Source: Formosa agariphila KMM 3901 (lineage in GTDB: Bacteria; Bacteroidota; Bacteroidia; Flavobacteriales; Flavobacteriaceae). From it: 64,000 nucleotides of DNA. The stretch lies in NCBI RefSeq assembly GCF_000723205.1, contig NZ_HG315671.1, forward strand, positions 1,523,351 through 1,587,350. The letters are read 5' to 3'. Position numbers and translations under genes: made by a program. How positions within the stretch are numbered: position 1 is the stretch's first letter; the number at the start of each line of letters is the position of its first letter. Shown here piece by piece: positions 51,470 to 62,402 of this stretch. A model generated the notes under the pieces. That model searched no databases. It was not told where the DNA came from and was given only the letters and a program-made list of their open reading frames with translations.

Positions 51470-52174
51470 TTATTCGTTTATTAATGCGGCAGTATGGCAC
51501 GCTACAATAGCAGCCGTTTCTGTACGCAATCTGGTGTGTCCCAAAGTTACAGGAATGAAGTTGTTTTTTAGTGCTAATTCTATTTCTTTTGTGCTAAAAT
51601 CACCTTCAGGACCAATTAAAATGGTCAATTCTGTTTTAGGTTTTATGCATTGTTTTAAAGATTTTTTGTTGGTTTCTTCACAATGCGCAATAAAACAATC
51701 GCCATGTTGTAGGTCATCAATAAAAGTTTTAAACGGTATTGGAGCGTTTAAAACGGGAAGATAATAGTGTAAAGATTGTTTCATAGCCGCCTGTAATATT
51801 TTTTCGAAGCGCTCCAGTTTTACAACCTTACGTTCACTATGGTCGCAAATAATAGGCGTAATGCTATCTATACCAATTTCGGTAGCTTTCTCTAAAAACC
51901 ATTCGTAACGGTCGTTCATTTTAGTTGGAGCAACCGCAAGATGAATTTTATAATCTCGAGCATCTTGAAATTGTTTATCGACAATAGTCGCTAAACAATT
52001 TTTAATATCAGCTAAATTTAATTCAACTGTAAACAACCACCCTTTACCATTAGTTACAAAAAGTTTATCACCAGTACTTTTTCTTAGTACCTTTACTATG
52101 TGTCTGCTTTCTTCTCTAGAAAATGCGAGTTGCGTGGTGCTTTCTGTAATATCGGGGTTGTAAAATAATTGCAT
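51470..52174 (-). CDS. rsmE: 16S rRNA (uracil-1498-N3)-methyltransferase RsmE
   Basis: 234 residues. N-terminal PUA-like beta domain (FSREESRHIVKVLRKSTGDKL), then the SPOUT part with KMNDRYEWFLEKATEIGID, HSERKVVKLERF, LTILIGPEGDFSTKEIELA and LGHTRLRTETAAIVA, all RsmE signatures. It methylates U1498 of 16S rRNA in the 30S subunit. It starts 3 bases after the prolyl isomerase gene ends. Confidence 0.93.
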   Translation of the reverse strand: MQLFYNPDITESTTQLAFSREESRHIVKVLRKSTGDKLFVTNGKGWLFTVELNLADIKNCLATIVDKQFQDARDYKIHLAVAPTKMNDRYEWFLEKATEIGIDSITPIICDHSERKVVKLERFEKILQAAMKQSLHYYLPVLNAPIPFKTFIDDLQHGDCFIAHCEETNKKSLKQCIKPKTELTILIGPEGDFSTKEIELALKNNFIPVTLGHTRLRTETAAIVACHTAALINE

Positions 52175-52177
52175 AGT

Positions 52178-52819
52178 TTAATAGGCTTCGGTAATTTTTA
52201 TAACCTGAATTTCTTCAATAGGTTTAGGCTCTTCTGTTTTTAAAATAATATAGTGCCAATTTTTTTCAGGAATATCTACTGTAAACAGTTTGTTTAAGTA
52301 ATGATTTTTATTGTTCTTAATTAATTCTTCTTCAACTTCTATTGGCATTTTTCCATTAATAAACCATCCAGTATCGCCACCACGTGATGCATTTTTATCC
52401 ATAGAATAACGTTGAACTAAATCGTTAAAATGCTGACCTTGATTAAATTTAGAATAAATAGTTTGCTTAAGGCGTTTTAAATCTGTTTCATCTAATCCTT
52501 CGCTATCAATAAAAATATAGCTAGCACGGTAGTAGGTAGTTTCGTGTTTGTCTATAATTTTATAGGTAGTCTTGTTAAATTCATTTTCATATACTTTTGA
52601 ACGTCCAACAGGCATTTCAAAAAGTTCTTTTGCTAGGGTAGTATTGTGTTTTTCTTTGTTGAAAACAAAATACTTTCCTTTAAGGTCTTTGTTTTGTTTA
52701 ATAAAAATTTTTGCTTGTTCAGATGTGGCAACATCGTCTATGGTACCATCAAAAGAATCTTGAGCATTACATAATACAGCGCTCAAAATGGCGCTTGTTA
52801 AAAGTAGATTTTTTAACAT
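52178..52819 (-). CDS. PpiC-type peptidyl-prolyl isomerase, secreted
   Basis: 213 residues from the ATG at 52819, which begins a good signal peptide (MLKNLLLTSAILSAVLCNA); a longer in-frame start at 52867 would hide it. The parvulin domain shows FNQGQHFNDLVQRYSMDKNA and GGDTGWFINGKMP in the C-terminal half. It is expected to help outer membrane protein folding in the periplasm. It leads the operon into rsmE and lies 83 bases after tsaD. Confidence 0.83.
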   Translation of the reverse strand: MLKNLLLTSAILSAVLCNAQDSFDGTIDDVATSEQAKIFIKQNKDLKGKYFVFNKEKHNTTLAKELFEMPVGRSKVYENEFNKTTYKIIDKHETTYYRASYIFIDSEGLDETDLKRLKQTIYSKFNQGQHFNDLVQRYSMDKNASRGGDTGWFINGKMPIEVEEELIKNNKNHYLNKLFTVDIPEKNWHYIILKTEEPKPIEEIQVIKITEAY

Positions 52820-52902
52820 AAAGTAGGCTGATTGTGGGGTTAAGTTTAAATTGTATTTGGGATACAATTATACTAATTTTTTAACTAAAAAATAAGGGGT
52901 TT

Positions 52903-53925
52903 CTAGATTTTTAATCGGGCAGAGGCTGTAATGTTTGTTTCAGAAAAATCGTGCTCTAAATATTTTAAATAGCCAACTATTGCAATCATAGCGGCATTGT
53001 CTGTCGTGAATTCAAATTTAGGGACGTAAGTTGTCCATCCAAATTTTTGTTCGCCATCTTTTAAAGCCTTTCTTATGCCTGAATTTGCCGAAACACCACC
53101 ACCAATTGCAATGTGTTTTATACCTGTTTCTTTACTAGCAAGTTTCAGCTTATCGATTAATATACCTATAATAGTATATTGAATTGATGCACAGATATCG
53201 TTTAAGTTTTCTTCTATAAAATTAGGATTGGCTTTAACTTCTTTTTGGATAAAGTATAAAATAGCTGTTTTTAAACCAGAAAAACTGAACTTTAGACCAG
53301 TGACTTTAGGTTTGGTAAATTTAAATGCTTTCGGATTTCCTAATTGTGCGCGTTTGTCTATTTCAGGACCCGCAGGATAGCCTAAACCTAAAATTTTTCC
53401 GCTTTTATCGTAAGCTTCTCCAACAGCATCATCAATAGTTTCTCCAATAACTTCCATGTCGAAGTAATTATTCACCTTAACAATTTGCGTATGTCCGCCA
53501 GAAATTGTCATCGCTAGAAATGGAAATGGCGGTTTGTTAAAGCCGTCCTCATCTATAAAATGAGCTAAAATATGACCTTGCATATGGTTTACATCTATTA
53601 ACGGAATATCTAATCCGTAAGCTAAAGATTTAGCGAAAGACGTCCCAACTAGAAGAGACCCCATTAATCCAGGGCCGCGTGTAAAGGCTACAGCTTGTAA
53701 TTGGTCTTTAGTAATGCCTGCTTTTACCAAGGCCTGATGCACAACAGGAACAATGTTTTGTTGGTGAGCTCTAGAAGCAAGTTCTGGAACGACACCACCA
53801 AATTCTTCATGTATTTTTTGGCTAGCCACAACATTACTTAATATTTTACCGTTCAGCATTACCGAAGCAGCTGTATCGTCGCAAGAGGACTCAATTCCTA
53901 AAATGTAAATATTTTCTGAATGCAT
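52903..53925 (-). CDS. tsaD: tRNA N6-adenosine threonylcarbamoyltransferase TsaD
   Basis: 340 residues. The start ILGIESSCDDTAASV, the metal motif HMQGHILAHF, the ATP loops AVAFTRGPGLMGSLLVG and LAMTISGGHTQIV, and IAIGGGVSANSGIRKAL are the TsaD/Kae1/YgjD signatures. With TsaB/C/E it makes t6A37 in tRNAs reading ANN codons; those partners are not in this window. It is divergent from the TamB-like gene. Confidence 0.96.
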   Translation of the reverse strand: MHSENIYILGIESSCDDTAASVMLNGKILSNVVASQKIHEEFGGVVPELASRAHQQNIVPVVHQALVKAGITKDQLQAVAFTRGPGLMGSLLVGTSFAKSLAYGLDIPLIDVNHMQGHILAHFIDEDGFNKPPFPFLAMTISGGHTQIVKVNNYFDMEVIGETIDDAVGEAYDKSGKILGLGYPAGPEIDKRAQLGNPKAFKFTKPKVTGLKFSFSGLKTAILYFIQKEVKANPNFIEENLNDICASIQYTIIGILIDKLKLASKETGIKHIAIGGGVSANSGIRKALKDGEQKFGWTTYVPKFEFTTDNAAMIAIVGYLKYLEHDFSETNITASARLKI

Positions 53926-54011
53926 TAGAATGTATTAGAAGTATTGTTATTTTTGAGCTCAAAGTTATAACTTTAAACTGTATCAAAAAATTTTTAAAAA
54001 TACTATCCAAA

Positions 54012-57000
54012 TTGGCAGCTATCATTTTGCTGCTCTTTATTATTTTAATTCTGATTTTAGCTATTCCAGGTGTTCAAACACGATTAGGAAAATATGCGAC
54101 TTCTAAATTAAATGAGTCCTTCGATACGCATATAAATATTGGAGCTGTAGGACTTCATTTTAACGGCGATGTTCAGGTAAAGCACGTGTATATTGAAGAT
54201 TATAGACAAGATACTTTAATTAGTGCGAAGCTTTTAGAAACACATATTGTAAATTTTAGAAATTTATACAATGGGAGATTGGTGTTTTCTGAAATTGAAT
54301 TAACCGATTTAGATTTTAATATAAAAACATATAAAGACGAAGAACAAACTAATTTAGATGTGTTTGTGGCACGTTTTGATAACGATAATAACGACGATAC
54401 ACCAAGCAATTTTCTCTTGTCTTCTAGCGATGTATCGATTTATAATGGCCGATTTACGTTTGTAAATGAAAATTTAGACACTCCAGAAGTCATGGTTTTT
54501 AATGACATTACTATTAATGGTTCTAATTTTTTAATTCATGGTCCAAAAGTATCTACACGAATAAATACTTTAGAATTTACAGATAGTCGCGGTCTTCATG
54601 TAGAAAATATGAGTACTAATTTTGCGTACACCTTAAACGATATCACGTTTGCAAACTTAGATTTAAGAACCGAAGAGTCGACTTTAAAAGGCGATGTTAG
54701 GTTTGAATTTAATCGTGAAGACTTAAGTGCTTTTACAGATAAAGTTCAGGTAAATGCCAATATTACTTCTGCAGATGTAGCGTTCAACGATTTAAATTAT
54801 TTTTACAATGAATTTGGAGTCAATCAGAGTGCCGATTTTTCAGTACTATTAACAGGTACTTTAAACGATTTAAATCTTGATGGTTTAAATTTAAAAACGA
54901 ACAGAGGCTCCCGAATTATTGGAGATTTCAATTTTAAAAACCTATTTAATCGTACAGATAATAGTTTTTATATGAACGGGCAATTTTCTAGATTGTCTTC
55001 TAACTATCGCGATTTAATAACGGTATTACCTAAACTTTTAGGACAAACCATTCCATCTAATTTCGAACGGTTTGGTAATTTTAATATCACGGGAACTTCA
55101 GAAATAACAACTTCTAGAATCAATGCCGATTTACGACTTAATACCGCTTTAGGTTTAGTCGAGTCCGATTTGGTGTTAACCAACATAAATAATATAGATC
55201 TTGCTTCTTATAAAGGAAATATACGGGTAACAGATTTCGATTTAGGAACGTTTATAGATCAAGCTCAGTTTGGGAATACTTCATTAGATATCGATGTCGA
55301 TGGTAGTGGTTTTACCAAAGAAAGCGTAGATACCAAAGTAAATGGAGAAGTGTTTTATATGGTATATAATAACTATTCGTATCACGATATTAATGTTTTA
55401 GGGAATTTTAAGAGCAGTATATATAATGGGAATTTAGTGAGTAACGACCCTAATTTTAAACTCGACTTTAACGGTGCAGCCGATTTTTCTAACCGCACCA
55501 AAATGGTAGATTTCGTTGCAGATGTACAATATGCCGATTTAAAAGCGCTTAATTTTGTTAAACGCGATACCTTATCGATGTTTAAAGGTATTGTTGAAAT
55601 TCGTGCCATAGGTACATCTATAAACGATGTAGAAGGATTAATAAGTATTTCTGATGCAAATTATTTAAACGAACACGACAATTACATTTTCGACGATTTT
55701 ACGGTAACGTCTGTTTTTAGAGATTCTATTAGACATGTAACAGTAGATTCTCCAGATATTGTAGAAGGAGAAATGAGTGGTGTGTTTAGGTTTAGAGATA
55801 TAGAAACCATGTTTAGAAATTCTATTGGAACAATTTACAGTAATTTCGATTCTTATCCAGTACAAAAAAATCAATATCTAGATTTTAACTTTACCATTTA
55901 TAATAAGATTGTAGAAGTCTTTTATCCCAATATAGCGCTTGGAAAAAACACATTTATAAGCGGTCATGTACAAAGTAATCAAGAGTCTGTTAACTTTAAG
56001 TTTAAATCGCCAGAGATTAAGCTGTACGATTATTTTGCGAGTGATATAGAAATCGATATTAATAATACCAATCCTTTATTTAATACCTATATAGAGATTG
56101 ATAGTATTTACACTAAGTTTTACGATGTGTCTAGGTTTTCTCTAGTAAACAAAACAATTAACGACACCTTATTTATGCGTACAGAATTTCAAGGAGGAAC
56201 GCGAGATGACGATGTGTTTAACTTAAACTTTTACCATACTATTAATGCCGAAAATAATTCGGTGTTTGGATTTAAAAAATCCGACGTTACATTTAAAAAC
56301 AATACGTGGTTAATTAATGCAGACCGCGATACACTTAATAAAATTGAATTTTCTAGAGATTTACAAAATATAAGCATAGATAAACTGGCAATGTCTCTAG
56401 ATGATGAATTGATTTCTTTAGAAGGTTTTTTAGTAGATTCAACATCGAAAGATTTAAAACTAACGTTCGATAAAGTCGATTTAGAAAAGGTTACGCCTAA
56501 GTTCGACAGTTTAAACTTAGGAGGTATATTAAATGGTAAAGTCGATATTGTTCAGAAAAACGGAAACTATATTCCAAGTTCAGATGTTTCTATAGATTTT
56601 CTTGAAGTAAATGGCTTTAGATTAGGTTCGTTTTCAGGAAACATTACAGGAAACGAAAACTTAACACGATATTTTGTAAATGCGAAAATTAAAAACGATT
56701 CCACAAATTCATTCTCTGCAATTGGTTATATCGATGCTCTAAATAATCAGTCGTATATCGATGTCGATTTACTATTCGATAATTTCGACTTAAAACCATT
56801 TAGTCCGCTAGGAAAAGATGTAATTAGTGATATACGAGGATTTGTATCTGGAAATGCCAAACTAATTGGAGATTTAAATAAACCGGCTTATGAAGGTGTC
56901 CTGAATTTAAATGAAGCAGGACTGTTGGTTCCCTTGTTAAACACAAATTTTAATTTTGATAATGGTTCGCGAGTACTTCTAAAAAATCAAGAGTTTACTT

Positions 57001-58424
57001 TCGATGATATTAAAATTACCGATAATGCTTTTAATACTAAAGGTGTTCTTGGCGGATTTATTAAACATAATAATTTTTCTGAGTGGGTATTAGGGTTAGA
57101 TATTAAAACAGACCGTCTTTTAGTATTAAATACACCCTATGTAGAAGATGCGCTTTATTACGGAACAGGATATATAGGTGGCTCGGCTTCTATTAAAGGA
57201 CCTACAGAAGAACTTTCTATTTCTGTAATTGGTGAAACCAAACCGGGAACTGTTTTTAAAATTCCGATGAATGATTCAGAATCGTTTGGAGACAATACAT
57301 TTATTCATTTTTTAAGCCCAGAAGAAAAACAGGCAAAGTTAGAAGGGAAAGAACTATTTATTAAAGACATAAAAGGTTTAGAATTAGATTTCGACTTAGA
57401 AGTTAATAAGAATGCTGAAATTGAAATTGTTATGGACCGTGATTCTGGAAGTACCATTAAAGGTCGTGGAATTGGAGGTTTACTAATCGAAATTAATACC
57501 AATGGTAAATTTAATATTTACGGAGATTTCTCTGTATTTCAAGGTGTGTATAACTTTATGTATGGTGGAATCGTACAGAAAGAATTTACGGTAGAACCAG
57601 GAGGGACGTTAGCTTGGGATGGAGATCCGTTAGGAGCACGAATAGATCTTAAAGCCATTTATAAAACACAAGCAAATCCTTCTCCTTTATTAGATAACCC
57701 AATTAATAAGAGTATTCCGGTAAATGTTGAAATCGAATTAACCGAACAATTAGAAAAACCTGAAGTGAACTTTGGTTTCGAATTCCCGAATGTAAATTCA
57801 ACGGTGAAATCTGAGTTAACATACAGATTAGAATCTAAAGAGGATCGCGACAACCAAGCCTTATACCTATTAACTACAGGGTCGTTTTCTAGTGGCTTAA
57901 CAAGTTTAAACCCTTACGGAACATTAACCGAACGTTTAAACGGTATTGTAAACGGCTTATTTTCTGAAAGCGATAATAAGTTAAATATAGGGTTAAACTA
58001 CGAATTGGGTGAAAACAATCCAGATTATCAAACAGACGATCGCTTTGGTGTAACGTTACAAACCAAGATTAGCGAACGTGTTATGATTAACGGAAATGTA
58101 GACGTACCTGTTGGAGGTGTAAGCCAAACAGTAATAGCAGGAGATATTGAAGTTAATTTCTTATTGAATGAAGAAGGGACGCTAACAGCAAATGTATTTA
58201 ATAGAGAAAACAGTATACAAGATTTTGGTGATAAGGTAGGATACACTCAAGGAGTAGGAATTTCTTATAATATAGATTTCGATACTTTTAGAGAATTGAT
58301 TCAGAAAATATTCTATGGTGAAATGAACAAATCAGAAGGTGAAAATTCTGAAAATGAAACACCAAAACCCACAGGCACACTTCCTGCATATATTATTATG
58401 AAAACAGATATTTCAGAGGAATAA
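54012..58424 (+). CDS. tamB: TamB-like translocation and assembly protein (DUF490)
   Basis: 1470 residues. An N-terminal membrane anchor (AAIILLLFIILILILAIPGVQ) is followed by a very long repetitive beta-strand region and the C-terminal TamB domain (from about residue 1150, GLELDFDLEVNKNAEIEIVMD; FQGVYNFMYGGIVQKEFTVEPGG split into shorter blocks; VNGLFSESDNKLNIGLNYELG). It spans the periplasm and aids lipid or protein transfer to the outer membrane. The start is TTG at 54012; the frame stays open upstream with family-like basic sequence (IKKFLKILSK), so the true start may be earlier at a rare codon. Confidence 0.9.
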   Translation: MAAIILLLFIILILILAIPGVQTRLGKYATSKLNESFDTHINIGAVGLHFNGDVQVKHVYIEDYRQDTLISAKLLETHIVNFRNLYNGRLVFSEIELTDLDFNIKTYKDEEQTNLDVFVARFDNDNNDDTPSNFLLSSSDVSIYNGRFTFVNENLDTPEVMVFNDITINGSNFLIHGPKVSTRINTLEFTDSRGLHVENMSTNFAYTLNDITFANLDLRTEESTLKGDVRFEFNREDLSAFTDKVQVNANITSADVAFNDLNYFYNEFGVNQSADFSVLLTGTLNDLNLDGLNLKTNRGSRIIGDFNFKNLFNRTDNSFYMNGQFSRLSSNYRDLITVLPKLLGQTIPSNFERFGNFNITGTSEITTSRINADLRLNTALGLVESDLVLTNINNIDLASYKGNIRVTDFDLGTFIDQAQFGNTSLDIDVDGSGFTKESVDTKVNGEVFYMVYNNYSYHDINVLGNFKSSIYNGNLVSNDPNFKLDFNGAADFSNRTKMVDFVADVQYADLKALNFVKRDTLSMFKGIVEIRAIGTSINDVEGLISISDANYLNEHDNYIFDDFTVTSVFRDSIRHVTVDSPDIVEGEMSGVFRFRDIETMFRNSIGTIYSNFDSYPVQKNQYLDFNFTIYNKIVEVFYPNIALGKNTFISGHVQSNQESVNFKFKSPEIKLYDYFASDIEIDINNTNPLFNTYIEIDSIYTKFYDVSRFSLVNKTINDTLFMRTEFQGGTRDDDVFNLNFYHTINAENNSVFGFKKSDVTFKNNTWLINADRDTLNKIEFSRDLQNISIDKLAMSLDDELISLEGFLVDSTSKDLKLTFDKVDLEKVTPKFDSLNLGGILNGKVDIVQKNGNYIPSSDVSIDFLEVNGFRLGSFSGNITGNENLTRYFVNAKIKNDSTNSFSAIGYIDALNNQSYIDVDLLFDNFDLKPFSPLGKDVISDIRGFVSGNAKLIGDLNKPAYEGVLNLNEAGLLVPLLNTNFNFDNGSRVLLKNQEFTFDDIKITDNAFNTKGVLGGFIKHNNFSEWVLGLDIKTDRLLVLNTPYVEDALYYGTGYIGGSASIKGPTEELSISVIGETKPGTVFKIPMNDSESFGDNTFIHFLSPEEKQAKLEGKELFIKDIKGLELDFDLEVNKNAEIEIVMDRDSGSTIKGRGIGGLLIEINTNGKFNIYGDFSVFQGVYNFMYGGIVQKEFTVEPGGTLAWDGDPLGARIDLKAIYKTQANPSPLLDNPINKSIPVNVEIELTEQLEKPEVNFGFEFPNVNSTVKSELTYRLESKEDRDNQALYLLTTGSFSSGLTSLNPYGTLTERLNGIVNGLFSESDNKLNIGLNYELGENNPDYQTDDRFGVTLQTKISERVMINGNVDVPVGGVSQTVIAGDIEVNFLLNEEGTLTANVFNRENSIQDFGDKVGYTQGVGISYNIDFDTFRELIQKIFYGEMNKSEGENSENETPKPTGTLPAYIIMKTDISEE

Positions 58425-58578
58425 TTCCGCAGTTAACGTGCATTTATTCAATTAATAAATAAGTTTTTAACTTTTTTTCAAATTCAAACGTTATAGTTTA
58501 AAACCTCTGTTAAAAAGTCCTCAAAGCTGTTTTATATGTTGATTTTCTTTAGTAGATTTACTAGCAAATCAATAGAAC

Positions 58579-59565
58579 ATGTCAAAAACCATTAAAAAAA
58601 TAGGTGTTTTAACATCAGGAGGAGATTCTCCAGGAATGAATGCCGGGATTCGTGCGGTAGTTAGAACATGTGCTTTTCATAATATTGAATGTGTGGGTAT
58701 TGTTCAAGGCTATCAAGGTATGATTCGTGGTGAATTTATCCCTATGGATGCCCGTAGTGTAAAAGGTATTATTAATAAAGGAGGTACCATTTTAAAAACT
58801 GCGAGATCTAAAGACTTCAGAACGCCAGAAGGTCGCAAGAAAGCTTACGATAATTTAAAAAAAGAAGGTGTCGATGCTTTAGTTGTAATTGGTGGTGACG
58901 GTAGTTTTACTGGGGCTATGGTTTTTAGCTCAGAATTCGATATGCCTGTCATGGGAATACCAGGAACAATAGACAACGATATTTTTGGAACTACACATAC
59001 TTTAGGTTACGATACTGCTTTAAATACAGTAGTAGAAGTAATCGATAAAATTAGAGATACAGCCAGTTCTCATGACCGTTTATTCTTTATAGAAGTTATG
59101 GGGCGAGATGTTGGGCATATTGCGCTTAACGTTGGTGTAGCCGGTGGTGCAGAAGAAATATTAATACCAGAAGAAAATTTAGGATTAGATCGATTATTAG
59201 AATCTTTACATAGAAGTAAAAATTCTGGTAAATCGTCAAGTATAGTAATCGTTGCAGAAGGCGATAAAATTGGTAAAAACGTATTTGAATTAAAGGACTA
59301 TGTCGATGAGCATATGTCGGAATATGAAGTACGTGTATCTGTTTTAGGACATATGCAACGTGGAGGTTCACCATCGTGCTTTGACAGAGTGTTGGCAAGT
59401 CGTATGGGAGTAAAAGCAGTAGAGAGCTTGTTAGAAGGAAAGTCTAATTACATGGTCGGTTTATTAAACGATGTCATGTCTTTAACACCTTTAGATCAAG
59501 CCATAAAAGGTCAATCAAAAATTAACTTAGAATTATTACGTGTGTCAGATATCATGACCACTTAA
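58579..59565 (+). CDS. pfkA: ATP-dependent 6-phosphofructokinase
   Basis: 328 residues. GVLTSGGDSPGMNAGIRAVVR at the N-terminus, GGDGSFTGAM (105-114) with the Gly typical of ATP use rather than pyrophosphate, GIPGTIDNDIFGT with catalytic Asp132, EVMGRDVGH, and LGHMQRGGSPSCFDR match PfkA. It phosphorylates fructose 6-phosphate. First gene of an operon with gap (22 bases later) and the sugar kinase/mgsA pair. Confidence 0.96.
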   Translation: MSKTIKKIGVLTSGGDSPGMNAGIRAVVRTCAFHNIECVGIVQGYQGMIRGEFIPMDARSVKGIINKGGTILKTARSKDFRTPEGRKKAYDNLKKEGVDALVVIGGDGSFTGAMVFSSEFDMPVMGIPGTIDNDIFGTTHTLGYDTALNTVVEVIDKIRDTASSHDRLFFIEVMGRDVGHIALNVGVAGGAEEILIPEENLGLDRLLESLHRSKNSGKSSSIVIVAEGDKIGKNVFELKDYVDEHMSEYEVRVSVLGHMQRGGSPSCFDRVLASRMGVKAVESLLEGKSNYMVGLLNDVMSLTPLDQAIKGQSKINLELLRVSDIMTT

Positions 59566-59578
59566 ACATTAAATTTAG

Positions 59579-60592
<1,014 letters not shown>

Positions 60593-60610
60593 TTTATACA
60601 AATTAATAAT

Positions 60611-60661
60611 AACTCCACAGAGTTATTGTGTATAAAGCACAGTATCCTGTGGAGTTTTTTT
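60611..60661 (+). terminator. Intrinsic terminator after gap
   Basis: AACTCCACAG pairs with CTGTGGAGTT around a 26-nt loop that has its own small hairpin; a T run follows and ends at 60661. Confidence 0.85.
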
Positions 60662-60676
60662 ATCTAAAACTAACAT

Positions 60677-61540
60677 ATGATTTTAATAGTTGATAGTGGG
60701 TCTACAAAATCCGACTGGATTGCGGTAGATAAAAAAGGGAACCAACTTCTCGAAAAAGTTAGAACAAACGGTTTAAATCCGGCAATACTTCCTGAAAAGA
60801 AATTAAGAAAAATTATTAAAGGCAGTAAAGTTTTAAAAAAGCATAAAAAAGAAGTTACTCACGTATTCTTTTATGGTGCAGGTTGTGGAACAGAAAACCC
60901 TAAAAAACTATTAACAACAGTATTAGAAGATTTTTTTGAGAATGCTGAAGTATCAGTAGACGAAGATACAATGGCTGCTGTGTATTCTACAATTAATACG
61001 CCAACAGAAGCTGCTGTAGTTTGTATTTTAGGTACAGGTTCTAACTGTAGTTATTTTGATGGGACACAAATTCACCAACGTGTAAAATCTTTGGGTTGGA
61101 GTCTTATGGACGATGCAAGTGGAAACTACTACGGAAAACAATTAATTAGAGATTACTACTTTAATAATATGCCAGAAACAATTCGAGTTGCCATGGCAGA
61201 TAAGTATAATTTGGAAGCAGATTATATAAAATACAACATTTACAAACAACCTAACCCGAATGCCTTTTTGGCGTCTTTTGCCGAATTTATGTTTTTAAAT
61301 AAAGACTCTGAATACATTCAGAACTTAATTAAAGAAGGTATTAGATTGTTTGCTAAAAACATGATTTTACAGTATAAAGAAGAATTAAAAACAGTGCCAG
61401 TACATTTTGCAGGTTCGATAGCATATTTTGCTAAAGATGAAATTTTAGCTGTTGGAAAAGAATTGAATTTTACTGTAGGTAATTTTGCAAGACGCCCAAT
61501 AGAAGGTTTAGCGAAATTTCATACTCAGGATATAGAATAA
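60677..61540 (+). CDS. BadF/BadG-type ATPase, N-acetylglucosamine kinase-like
   Basis: 287 residues of the ASKHA fold. The phosphate-1 loop ILIVDSGSTKSDWIAVDK, the middle VCILGTGSNCSYFDGTQIHQR and GWSLMDDASGNYYGKQLI, and the adenosine loop VHFAGSIAYFAKDEI are of the BadF/NAGK group (PF01869). It may phosphorylate an amino sugar or related sugar. The stop codon shares a base with the mgsA start (TAATG), so the two are co-translated. Confidence 0.87.
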   Translation: MILIVDSGSTKSDWIAVDKKGNQLLEKVRTNGLNPAILPEKKLRKIIKGSKVLKKHKKEVTHVFFYGAGCGTENPKKLLTTVLEDFFENAEVSVDEDTMAAVYSTINTPTEAAVVCILGTGSNCSYFDGTQIHQRVKSLGWSLMDDASGNYYGKQLIRDYYFNNMPETIRVAMADKYNLEADYIKYNIYKQPNPNAFLASFAEFMFLNKDSEYIQNLIKEGIRLFAKNMILQYKEELKTVPVHFAGSIAYFAKDEILAVGKELNFTVGNFARRPIEGLAKFHTQDIE

Positions 61541-61902
61541 TGGAAATAGCAATTATAGCACACGACGGTAAAAAAGCTGAAATGGTTCAGTTTTTAAACG
61601 AACACCGCGATGTATTAGATCAGAAACAAATCGCGTTAATTTCTACAGGAACCACAGGTACAAAAGTAGAAAAAGCAGGGTTTCAAGTTACACCTTATTT
61701 ATCAGGACCTCTAGGTGGAGATGCTCAAATCGCTGCTCGCGTAGCAGAAGGGTTATGCCATATGGTTTTGTTTTTTAGGGATCCTTTAGAAAAACATCCT
61801 CATGAACCGGATATATTTATGCTAATGCGGATTTGCGACGTGCACGATGTGCCACTAGCAACAAATCCAGCTACAGCGGAGTTGCTTATAAAAGCCATAT
61901 AA
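61540..61902 (+). CDS. mgsA: Methylglyoxal synthase
   Basis: 120 residues, slightly shorter than the E. coli enzyme. IAIIAHDGKKAEMVQFL, the phosphate loop STGTTGTKVEKAG, the GPLGGDAQIAARVAEG block with the catalytic Asp, and HPHEPDIFMLMRICDVHDVPLATNPATAE are the family signatures. It turns dihydroxyacetone phosphate into methylglyoxal, a release route for triose phosphate overload downstream of pfkA and aldolase. Translationally coupled to the sugar kinase gene. Confidence 0.95.
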   Translation: MEIAIIAHDGKKAEMVQFLNEHRDVLDQKQIALISTGTTGTKVEKAGFQVTPYLSGPLGGDAQIAARVAEGLCHMVLFFRDPLEKHPHEPDIFMLMRICDVHDVPLATNPATAELLIKAI

Positions 61903-61907
61903 AAACT

Positions 61908-61935
61908 AAAAAATCTCTTCTAGAGATTTTTTTTT
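61908..61935 (+). terminator. Intrinsic terminator after mgsA
   Basis: An 11-bp stem AAAAAATCTCT / AGAGATTTTTT with a 3-nt loop and nine T. Confidence 0.9.
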
Positions 61936-62201
61936 GATTAAACTAAAAAATTCCTGTTCTCTAAAAGCCGTTTAGATTCCAAATAGGGACTTAACGGTTT
62001 ATCAAATAACTACAAACTAAATGTGTTTGTTTTACTTCATAGATTGTTACTGTTGCCGTAAAAAAAAATATTTGTATCTAATAGCTGTAAATTCTCCATA
62101 TTAAGAAGTTTTAATTCGCTGTAATTTGTAAATATTTCAGAATAACAGAAAAATTATAGCAGACCTAAATTTCTTCTGAGTTAATAAAAAGAAATTTCTG
62201 T

Positions 62202-62225
62202 ATCTAAATTTTACTTAATTTAGAT
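62202..62225. repeat. Palindrome in the region before the SLC13 gene
   Basis: ATCTAAATT (62202-62210), six bases, AATTTAGAT (62217-62225): a perfect 9-bp dyad with no T tail, of operator-like size, 177 bases before the ATG at 62403. Confidence 0.4.
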
Positions 62226-62402
62226 TGTATCAAAACATGTTAAAAATTGAATTTCTTATTTTAAGATGTTATGTAGACTAAATATTCTTGAAATTGAAGA
62301 AAAAAACGATCTACTTTGAACACTTGATTACAGGCTAATTTATTTAGAATGCCTTTTATAAAATTTTGAACGGAGTTTTTTTAATGAAAAACCATTGAGC
62401 TT

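Larger units (their letters stand above)
61903..62402. other. 500-bp intergenic region before the SLC13 gene
   Basis: It begins with the mgsA terminator and then 470 bases of AT-rich sequence. A 9-bp palindrome lies at 62202-62225. I see no -33/-7 pair of good quality, no gene and no tRNA. Confidence 0.45.
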
